Assembly: GCA_041191265.1 (NCBI GenBank)
Contig: JBEEPE010000417.1
Location: 1 to 10,505, forward strand
DNA: 10,505 nucleotides
Direction of reading: 5' to 3'
Origin: JBEEPE01 sp041191265
GTDB lineage: Bacteria > Verrucomicrobiota > Verrucomicrobiia > Chthoniobacterales > Chthoniobacteraceae
Shown here: positions 1-5,932 of the stretch, piece by piece
Layout: each line of letters starts with the position of its first letter
How positions within the stretch are numbered: the stretch's first letter is position 1
The notes under the pieces: generated by a model
What the model saw: the letters and a program-made list of their open reading frames with translations, nothing else
Told to the model about the DNA's origin: nothing
Databases searched by the model: none
Position numbers and translations under genes: made by a program

Positions 1-741
1 TATCCGGGGGCAGGCGACGCGCCGCAGTTGTACAGTTTGAACGCGGTGGCGTACGAGAGCTTGATGGTGGGAATGCATTACATCCACCGAGGACCGAAGA
101 ACGAGGTGTGCGATGCGGGTAAGTTTCCGAAACTGGTCGATTTAGAACTCGGGTTTAGCCGGGACGGTTTCCATTGGGATCGACCTGATCGGAGCGGTTT
201 TATTTCGGGTTCGCGGACGGAGGGATCGTGGGATCGCGGATATTTGCACGGGGCGGCGGGTGTGTTTGTGGTGAAGGGCGATGAACTGATTTTCCCGTAC
301 ATGGGCACGAGCGGAGTTGCGCCGAGCGGGACGCGGGGAATGTACACCGGTGGGTGCATTGGGCTCGCCACGTTGAGGCGTGATGGCTTTGCGAGCATGG
401 ATGGCCCGGGGGAACTTTTGACAAAACCTCTGCGCTTTTCCGGAACGCACTGCTTTGTGAATCTGCGCGGCTCGTTGCAGGTGGAGGTATTGGACGGCGC
501 GGGGAAGGTGGTGGAAGTTTCGAAGGTGGTGTCGGGGGACGGCACTCGATTGAACGTTCCCCTCGCGCAACTGAGCTCCCTCGCGGGAAAGCCGGTCCAG
601 TTTCGGTTCAAGGTGTTGGATGGATCCCTGTTTTCCTTTTGGGTCACGCGAGATCGCGAGGGGGCTAGCTTCGGATACGTGGGAGCGGGCGGTCCGGGCT
701 TTGCGGGGACGAAAGATGATGGAGTGACCGTGGCGCCGTGA
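1..741 (+). CDS. GH32-like beta-propeller glycosidase-type protein, 3' part
   Basis: The reading frame is open from the first base of the window to the TGA at 739-741, so this is the C-terminal part (about 246 residues) of a longer protein whose start lies upstream. The segment containing YESLMVGMHYIHRGP, followed by LGFSRDGFHWDRPDR and later GLATLRRDGFASMDG, matches my memory of large Planctomycetes/Verrucomicrobia proteins annotated as glycosyl hydrolase family 32-like five-bladed propellers. The last 100 or so residues look like the small beta-sandwich that follows such propellers. The catalytic N-terminal blades are not in the window, so activity and substrate cannot be judged. The sulfatase gene follows on the same strand after 163 bases, which fits a polysaccharide-degradation locus. 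A sialidase-like or non-catalytic propeller is an alternative. Confidence 0.72.
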   Translation, partial: YPGAGDAPQLYSLNAVAYESLMVGMHYIHRGPKNEVCDAGKFPKLVDLELGFSRDGFHWDRPDRSGFISGSRTEGSWDRGYLHGAAGVFVVKGDELIFPYMGTSGVAPSGTRGMYTGGCIGLATLRRDGFASMDGPGELLTKPLRFSGTHCFVNLRGSLQVEVLDGAGKVVEVSKVVSGDGTRLNVPLAQLSSLAGKPVQFRFKVLDGSLFSFWVTRDREGASFGYVGAGGPGFAGTKDDGVTVAP

Positions 742-888
742 GTGCTTGAATCCGAGCAATCTCCGCTTCGTCAGAGAGTCGTGTTCGGGTCTCCGCTCGG
801 TCTCGGGGGGGGCGAACCCGCAAGACACGGATGCGTGCGTGGCACTGCCGGGGGGGCGGACGGATGGTGTTGAACCTGTTGATGTTTC

Positions 889-897
889 GGAGGAGAG
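889..897 (+). promoter_or_regulatory. Strong Shine-Dalgarno site of the sulfatase gene
   Basis: The sequence GGAGGAGAG ends 7 bases before the ATG at 905. It decides the start in favour of this ATG over the TTG at 746. It is the best ribosome binding site in the window; most other genes here have weak ones. Confidence 0.75.
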
Positions 898-904
898 TCC
901 GGTG

Positions 905-2458
905 ATGCGTTCCTTACGAGATTTGATGTTATCGCTGGTGGGTGTGTATTGCCTGTTGGGTTTGGCGGCGCAGGCAGAGCTCCCGAACGTGGTGTACATC
1001 TTGTGTGATGATCTGGGGTATGGGGACGTGAGCTGTCTGAATGAGTCGGGAAAAATCCGGACGCCCCACATGGATCGAGTCGGGCGTGAAGGGGCGATTT
1101 TTCGAGACGCGCATTCGGGTTCCTCGGTTTGCACGCCGACGCGGTATGGGATCATGACGGGGCGCTACTGTTGGCGGACGCGGTTGCAGTCGGGAGTGTT
1201 GGGCGGACTGAGTCCGAGTTTGATTGAGCCGGGGCGGATGACGGTCGCTTCGTATTTGAAGTCGAAAGGTTATCGAACGGCCGCGATTGGAAAGTGGCAT
1301 CTGGGAATGGACTGGAAGGTGACTGGTCCGGAGGGGGTTACGGCGTTGGGGATTGAGAAGGCGAGTCAGGTGCGGAGTGTGGATTACTCGTCGGAGGTGG
1401 CTGGGGGCCCGTTAGCGGTTGGATTCGAACGATTTTTCGGGATCAGTGCGTCGCTCGACATGGTTCCTTACACCTTTATTGAGGGGAGAAAGGTCTCTGC
1501 CTCACCGGAGGGCGAGGGAAGTTTTCCGATGTATTTGGGACGTGATCGCGGACGGACGCGGGTCGGGCCGATTGCAAAAGGGTTTGATGCGGGGGATGTT
1601 TTGCCGCGACTGATTGAGGAGTCTGTTGGTTATATCCGCGAGCGCGCTGCGGATTCGCGCGGTGGGAAACCGTTTTTCCTCTACGTGCCGCTGGCTTCGC
1701 CGCATACCCCGATTGTTCCGTCAGAGGAGTGGCGCGGGCGCAGCGGGTTGGGGGCTTATGCGGATTTTGTGATGCAGACGGATGATGGGATTGGACGAAT
1801 CCTAGCGGAGGTTGAGGCGCAGGGGCTTGGCAAGAACACGCTGTTCGTGGTGACGAGTGACAATGGATGCTCGCCGGCGGCGGATATCAAAGGGCTTCAG
1901 GAGCAGGGGCATGAGCCGAGCGCGCAGTTTCGGGGACACAAAGCGGACATCTTCGATGGGGGCCATCGCGTTCCGTTCTTGGTGCGTTGGACTGGACGTG
2001 TGAAATCGGGGACGGTGGTGGATGAGTTGGTGTGTTTGACGGATTTGTTAGCGACGGTGGCTGACATTGCGGGAGAGCGGTTACCGTCCGATGCGGGTGA
2101 GGATAGCGTGAGTTTTCTTCCGCTGTTGGAAGGGCGGAAAGCCATTCGTGAGGAGGTGGTGCATCATTCGATTAACGGCTCGTTTGCGATTCGGGACCGG
2201 CGTTGGAAGCTTGCGTTTTGCGGCGACTCGGGCGGATGGAGCGAGCCGCGTCCGGGGAAAGGGAGTCAGGCATTGCCGAGTGTGCAGCTCTTTGACATGC
2301 AGTCTGATGCGGGGGAGAAGCAGAGTGTGAGTGTGGAGCATCCGGAAGAGGTGAAGCGGCTCACGGAGACCATGGAGCGGTTTATTCGCGAGGGGAGGAG
2401 CACGCCGGGGGCGAGTCGGCCAAACGAGGTGGAGGTGCGTTTGCGGAAGCGTGGCTAG
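905..2458 (+). CDS. Secreted Cys-type sulfatase (formylglycine-dependent)
   Basis: This 517-residue protein belongs to the alkaline phosphatase-like sulfatase superfamily, which hydrolyses sulfate esters. The ATG at 905 was chosen because it follows a strong ribosome binding site and begins a Sec signal peptide (residues 1 to about 24, cleavage near AAQA/E). Metal ligands are visible in LCDDLGYGD (D35, D36) and TSDNG (D319, N320). The signature CTPTRYGIMTG begins at C76, the residue normally oxidised to formylglycine. KWHLG (K130, H132), SPHTP (H267) and K346 in RGHKADIFDGGHRVP complete the usual active-site set, so the enzyme looks intact. Length is typical. It probably acts in the periplasm or outside on sulfated glycans, together with the upstream GH32-like protein. 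No formylglycine-generating or anSME maturase is present in the window. The substrate cannot be read from the sequence. Confidence 0.93.
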   Translation: MRSLRDLMLSLVGVYCLLGLAAQAELPNVVYILCDDLGYGDVSCLNESGKIRTPHMDRVGREGAIFRDAHSGSSVCTPTRYGIMTGRYCWRTRLQSGVLGGLSPSLIEPGRMTVASYLKSKGYRTAAIGKWHLGMDWKVTGPEGVTALGIEKASQVRSVDYSSEVAGGPLAVGFERFFGISASLDMVPYTFIEGRKVSASPEGEGSFPMYLGRDRGRTRVGPIAKGFDAGDVLPRLIEESVGYIRERAADSRGGKPFFLYVPLASPHTPIVPSEEWRGRSGLGAYADFVMQTDDGIGRILAEVEAQGLGKNTLFVVTSDNGCSPAADIKGLQEQGHEPSAQFRGHKADIFDGGHRVPFLVRWTGRVKSGTVVDELVCLTDLLATVADIAGERLPSDAGEDSVSFLPLLEGRKAIREEVVHHSINGSFAIRDRRWKLAFCGDSGGWSEPRPGKGSQALPSVQLFDMQSDAGEKQSVSVEHPEEVKRLTETMERFIREGRSTPGASRPNEVEVRLRKRG

Positions 2459-2497
2459 TCGGGCGTGGAGGGATGCCACGGCCCGCGACGCATTGCT

Positions 2498-2601
2498 GAT
2501 TGAAAGAAAAAGCCAATTTGCTTTCAAGCAAGCTCGCGGATTGAAAGAAAGCTTTCAATGCGCACACGGGATTGAAAGAAAATGGCCGGTTTCTTTCAAT
2601 C
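2498..2601. repeat. AT-rich array of three GATTGAAAGAAA dyads between convergent genes
   Basis: GATTGAAAGAAA occurs at 2498-2509, 2539-2550 and 2570-2581, and its exact reverse complement at 2590-2601. Each copy is followed by a matching CTTTCAA: TTGAAAG 2500-2506 with CTTTCAA 2521-2527, ATTGAAAG 2540-2547 with CTTTCAAT 2552-2559, and the perfect 12-bp pair 2570-2581 with 2590-2601 (8-base loop). Three hairpins can therefore form in a row. The island sits between the sulfatase stop (2458) and the stop of the minus-strand DUF1653-GNAT gene (2664). It could end transcription from both sides, bind a protein, or be a repeat family of the genome. No U-tract follows the last stem. Confidence 0.7.
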
Positions 2602-2663
2602 TCTCGCCCTCCGGTAGCGCTCCACGCCGTTGAAGTGGGGTCATCCGAGCGCCGTCGGCGCGA

Positions 2664-3233
2664 TTAGATTCCGGCGGATTCGTGGTCTCCGGGGGCTGTT
2701 GGTTGGAATCCGCAGGCGGCGAACAGGGTGTGCGATGCTGCGGAGCCGCTCACAAATCGATGTTCTGGCGCGCCTCCGCCGGCTTGGTGCAGCACGAGGC
2801 CCATGGTGGCCCGGAGCAGGGTTGTGGCGTGGCCTTGGCGGCGGCGACTCGGGAGGGTTCGCAGGTCAAGAATCCTTGTTCGGTCGAGAGATTCCGAGCG
2901 GGTGACGATGCGCGATACGACGGTGCCGTCGGGAAGGCGAAGGATGAAAGTTGTTGTGCCGAGATGAGCTTGTTCGGCGCCGCGCAGGTCTTCGGGAAGG
3001 CTCGCGAGCGAGTCTGGCGGCACCGTTTGCAGGGTGCCGACGGGCTGAAAGCGGCGGGCTCCGTCCGGAGTCGTGCCATGGAATGACGGGGCGGGGCGAA
3101 GCCAAGTTGCGCCGAGCTCGTTGTGATAGAGGCAGCGGTAGAGCACGAGCGGCTCCTTTGTTTCCGAGTGCAGACCGGAGCCGAGTTCGAGGTAGAGGTT
3201 GCCTTTGAAGTGGCGGTGGATGGTCCAGTGCAT
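2664..3233 (-). CDS. DUF1653-GNAT acetyltransferase fusion protein
   Basis: The 189-residue product starts with a DUF1653-like domain (about residues 5-55: RHFKGNLYLELG, HSETKEPLVLYRCLY, WLRP), a small fold of unknown role usually found alone. After a linker, residues about 91-178 resemble a GNAT N-acetyltransferase: RRRQGHATTLLRA at 130-141 fits the acetyl-CoA-binding Q/RxxGxG/A motif and SHTLFAACGFQP the usual C-terminal GF strand. The acceptor substrate is unknown; a cytosolic protein is expected since no signal peptide is seen. The ATG at 3233 lies just before the DUF1653 homology. An in-frame ATG at 3290 would add 19 residues and would overlap the start codon of the divergent PQQ-like gene; neither start has a good ribosome binding site. 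The gene runs against its neighbours and looks like a single-gene unit. Confidence 0.8.
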   Translation of the reverse strand: MHWTIHRHFKGNLYLELGSGLHSETKEPLVLYRCLYHNELGATWLRPAPSFHGTTPDGARRFQPVGTLQTVPPDSLASLPEDLRGAEQAHLGTTTFILRLPDGTVVSRIVTRSESLDRTRILDLRTLPSRRRQGHATTLLRATMGLVLHQAGGGAPEHRFVSGSAASHTLFAACGFQPTAPGDHESAGI

Positions 3234-3288
3234 GGGAGAGGGAACGCGGAATTTGTTTTCGTGAACGCTTTCGGGCAAGGTTTTGCGC

Positions 3289-4548
3289 ATGGCACCGGAT
3301 TCTTTTTTTCGATGTGTGGCGACGCTGGGGATTCTCAGTTTTTTGGCGGGGCAAGGGTTTGCAAACTGGCCGAAGTGGCGGGGTCCAGAGGATCTCGGGA
3401 GCACCGGGACGGGCACGTATCCGGTTCGGTGGAGCGGCACGGAGAACCTGCGTTGGAAGGTGGAGCTTCCCGGTAAGGGGTGTTCAACGCCGATTGTTTG
3501 GGAGCAGCGAATCTATGTAACGACGGCAGCAGGGGATCAGGACGCGGCCATGGCGTTTGACTGGGAAGGACGCGAACTGTGGCGGAGGGAGTTGGGGGCT
3601 CAGGTACCGGGGAAGCACAGGAATGGGTCAGGGTCGAATCCGTCGCCGACGACGGATGGGACGGCGCTGTTTGTTCAGTTCAAAAGTGGAACTCTTGCTG
3701 CGTTGGAGCTTGATGGCCGGGTTCGTTGGAAGACGAACTTGGTGGAGCGTTACGGCAAAGACACGTTGTACTGGGATTACGGATGTTCACCTGTTTTGAC
3801 GCGGAAGGATGTGGTGGTGGCCATGATGCATCGCGGAGAGTCGTGGTTGGCGGCGTTCGACAAAGTGACGGGAGAGTTGAGCTGGAAGATTCCGCGCAAC
3901 TATCAGACGCCGGTGGAGAACGATCACAGTTACGCGACGCCTTTGGTGATTCAGGAGGGAGGGCGTGAGGCGCTTCTTGTTTGGGGTGGCGAGCATTTGA
4001 CGGCTCACGATGCGAAGGATGGTTCGGAAATCTGGAGCGTTGGTGATTTCAATCCCGAGAAAAAACCGAACTGGGTGGTGGTGGGGAGTCCGGTCCTTGT
4101 GGGTGACATGGCGGTGGTTCCTTACGGACGGGGCGCGCGTTTGCATGGGGTCCGACTCGGCGGCAAGGGGGATGTGACGGGAACGCATCGCGCGTGGGCG
4201 AGGACGGATACGGGGACCTTCGTACCGACGCCGGCGGCATTTGGGGGTCGTGTGTATCTCGGGCGTGATCGTGGTGAGGTGGAGTGCATCGACCCTCGGA
4301 ACGGCGAAACGGTGTGGAGCGGGGCCTTTCCCAAATCAAAGGCGAGCTACTATTCCTCGCCCACCATCGCCGATGGAAAACTCTATTTTCCGCGAGAAGA
4401 CGGCGTGATTTTTGTCGCGTCAATCGCGGGGAAGTTTGAGCTGCTTTCCGAGAACGACATGGGTGAACAAATCATCGCTGCACCGGTGCCGGTTGCGGGG
4501 CGTTTACTGCTTCGGGGAGAAAAGCACCTGTTTTGCGTCGGGCCGTAG
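3289..4548 (+). CDS. Secreted PQQ-like (BamB-type) beta-propeller protein
   Basis: This 419-residue protein has a Sec signal peptide (residues 1 to about 25, ending GQGFA/NW), then the motif WPKWRGP (27-33) typical of Planctomycetes/Verrucomicrobia PQQ-like propellers. Repeated blades are seen through GRELWRREL (94-102), GRVRWKTNL (143-151), GELSWKIPR (195-203), GSEIWSVGD (245-253) and GETVWSGAF (339-347), each preceded by a strand reading as a lookup of data. The family folds as a seven- or eight-bladed propeller in the periplasm; most members of this sort are not shown to bind PQQ and may be scaffolds or binding proteins. The ATG at 3289 has AAGG 8 bases upstream (3277-3280); an in-frame TTG lies at 3283. 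The gene converges with the minus-strand FMN/Fe-S gene, with only 8 bases between the stops. Confidence 0.88.
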   Translation: MAPDSFFRCVATLGILSFLAGQGFANWPKWRGPEDLGSTGTGTYPVRWSGTENLRWKVELPGKGCSTPIVWEQRIYVTTAAGDQDAAMAFDWEGRELWRRELGAQVPGKHRNGSGSNPSPTTDGTALFVQFKSGTLAALELDGRVRWKTNLVERYGKDTLYWDYGCSPVLTRKDVVVAMMHRGESWLAAFDKVTGELSWKIPRNYQTPVENDHSYATPLVIQEGGREALLVWGGEHLTAHDAKDGSEIWSVGDFNPEKKPNWVVVGSPVLVGDMAVVPYGRGARLHGVRLGGKGDVTGTHRAWARTDTGTFVPTPAAFGGRVYLGRDRGEVECIDPRNGETVWSGAFPKSKASYYSSPTIADGKLYFPREDGVIFVASIAGKFELLSENDMGEQIIAAPVPVAGRLLLRGEKHLFCVGP

Positions 4549-4569
4549 TGATTGTTTTACAGGCCCGAC
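4537..4569. terminator. Possible shared hairpin over the two convergent stop codons
   Basis: GTCGGGCC (4537-4544) and GGCCCGAC (4562-4569) form a perfect 8-bp GC-rich stem whose 17-base loop contains the TAG of the PQQ-like gene and the TAA of the opposing gene. Neither strand has a U-tract right after the stem, so intrinsic termination is doubtful. The placement suggests a bidirectional end signal or RNA 3'-end protection. Confidence 0.4.
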
Positions 4570-5855
4570 AAAATCCAGTCGTGGATGGGTTTGTGGAACT
4601 GGGCCAGGAGTGCGGCGAGAGCCATCATTCCAAGGGCCGCTGCATCACGGATGGAAAAACGGTCTGAGGTGCCTCGGTTTCGGACGAAGTTAAGGATGGC
4701 TCCGGTGGGGCATGCGTACCGGCAAAATCCCATCGGCACAAAGGCGCTGGCAACCAGACCGAGCACGGCAATGGTGATGGTTGCGAGACCAGCCGTGCGA
4801 ATCATGTACGCATCAAAAGGTTCGATGTGAGCGATTTCGAAGGGTGCGTGAAGGATGACCCACCCAGTGCCCAACGTGATCAGCAGGGGTGCGGTGATTC
4901 GCAAGATGCGTCCGGCCCGTGCGGGAACGTCGATCCTCCAGCGTCCGCGCGCAGCGAGATGGACCCATTCCTGAAGGACGCCGTGCGGACAGAGGTGTTG
5001 GCAATAAAGGGGTTTTCCAGAAACCGCTGGGACCGTCAACGCTGCGGCGGTGAGCAGGACGAGTCCCGGACCGGTGGACCATGGAATCCCCGCGTGGATC
5101 CAGCCGGTGAGAACGGAAAGCGACAACAGGTGTCCGCCGAGGAACCCGACGTACAACACGACAATCCCCTGGAAAGCGCGGCGTAACCACGGGCGGCCAT
5201 GGGAGCCTTTGAACGCAAGCCAGATGCCGGCACCGGTGATGACGGCCAGCAGGGTGTCCGCAAGGCGCCACCTCAGGGTGCTTTTCGCGGCGCGGGATTT
5301 GGCAGTGTCGAGCGTGCTTTGGATGCGGCGCAGGATGCCTTCGATAATCGCCTCGCTGGTCATGGACGCTCCGCTGACGCCGTCGATGCCCGCGTCGCGC
5401 GGATCGAGGTTGAGCAGTTCGTTCCAAGTGCGGCCGTTCCACGCGCGAAGGAACGAGCGGTCTTCGCGGATGTCGCCCACATGTTCGCGAGTATCCTGAC
5501 TATCGCGGATTTTGACCGCGACGACCTTCAGCGCGGGGTCGAGGACCACGAGGCAATCGGTCCAGCCACGGTAACCGACGATTTTGCCCGCTTCCGGTAG
5601 CGTTCGGATGGCGAGGCCAATGGACCTTCGGGCGGAGTCGAGAACGGTGAATCCGTTTTTATCGGACTGGTCTGGTTCCAGTGCGGCGGCCTCCGGCAGA
5701 ACCGCCTTCACCTCCTCGAGGGTGAGCGGGGCGTCCGCATCGCGTTCAACCCGCAGGTGGTGCTCCCGCATGATCCACGCAATCGCCACGAGCGCGGCGA
5801 CTCGGAACATTTGGAGAACCAGTTGTCTCGGGGCGGGAGGCGCGGGCACGGGCAA
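4557..5855 (-). CDS. Membrane FMN-binding / 4Fe-4S protein, NosR/NapH-like
   Basis: The 432-residue product has an N-terminal membrane segment (about 16-29), then an extracytoplasmic FMN-binding domain (about 85-175). In it, SGASMT (161-166) fits the flavinylation motif in which ApbE attaches FMN to the threonine (T166). Some five or six membrane segments follow (near 199-216, 228-250, 262-279, 318-336, 354-376, 402-420). Two iron-sulfur motifs lie at membrane edges: CQHLCP (C285, C289) and CRYACP (C378, C382), as in NosR/NapH-type polyferredoxins. It probably passes electrons across the membrane between a cytoplasmic or quinone donor and an extracytoplasmic flavin. No ApbE is in the window. 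The start is uncertain: TTG 5855 gives the full frame, GTG 5849 and ATG 5810 are alternatives, and an in-frame stop at 5892-5894 limits extension. It lies 77 bases downstream of the secreted FAD oxidoreductase on the same strand, so co-transcription is likely. Confidence 0.87.
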   Translation of the reverse strand: MPVPAPPAPRQLVLQMFRVAALVAIAWIMREHHLRVERDADAPLTLEEVKAVLPEAAALEPDQSDKNGFTVLDSARRSIGLAIRTLPEAGKIVGYRGWTDCLVVLDPALKVVAVKIRDSQDTREHVGDIREDRSFLRAWNGRTWNELLNLDPRDAGIDGVSGASMTSEAIIEGILRRIQSTLDTAKSRAAKSTLRWRLADTLLAVITGAGIWLAFKGSHGRPWLRRAFQGIVVLYVGFLGGHLLSLSVLTGWIHAGIPWSTGPGLVLLTAAALTVPAVSGKPLYCQHLCPHGVLQEWVHLAARGRWRIDVPARAGRILRITAPLLITLGTGWVILHAPFEIAHIEPFDAYMIRTAGLATITIAVLGLVASAFVPMGFCRYACPTGAILNFVRNRGTSDRFSIRDAAALGMMALAALLAQFHKPIHDWILSGL

Positions 5856-5932
5856 GGCGTTGGTGAGTTGGACGTCTCGCGAGGGTTCCCCTCAGCGCGG
5901 GAAAGCGGATGAGGGGAATTGCAGTCGGCAGG

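Noticed and set aside
746..904. N-terminal extension of the sulfatase from TTG 746
   Set aside because: The strong ribosome binding site at 889-897 and the signal peptide directly after ATG 905 fix the later start.
142..1155. Long minus-strand frame of 337 codons
   Set aside because: It overlaps the GH32-like and sulfatase genes, and its product is Arg/Pro/Ser-rich without any family motif, as expected of an antisense frame in GC-rich DNA.
2498..2601. CRISPR array suggested by repeated GATTGAAAG words
   Set aside because: The repeat is only 12 bases, there are just three copies, the spacing is irregular (41 and 31 bases), and the copies pair as hairpins. No cas gene is near.
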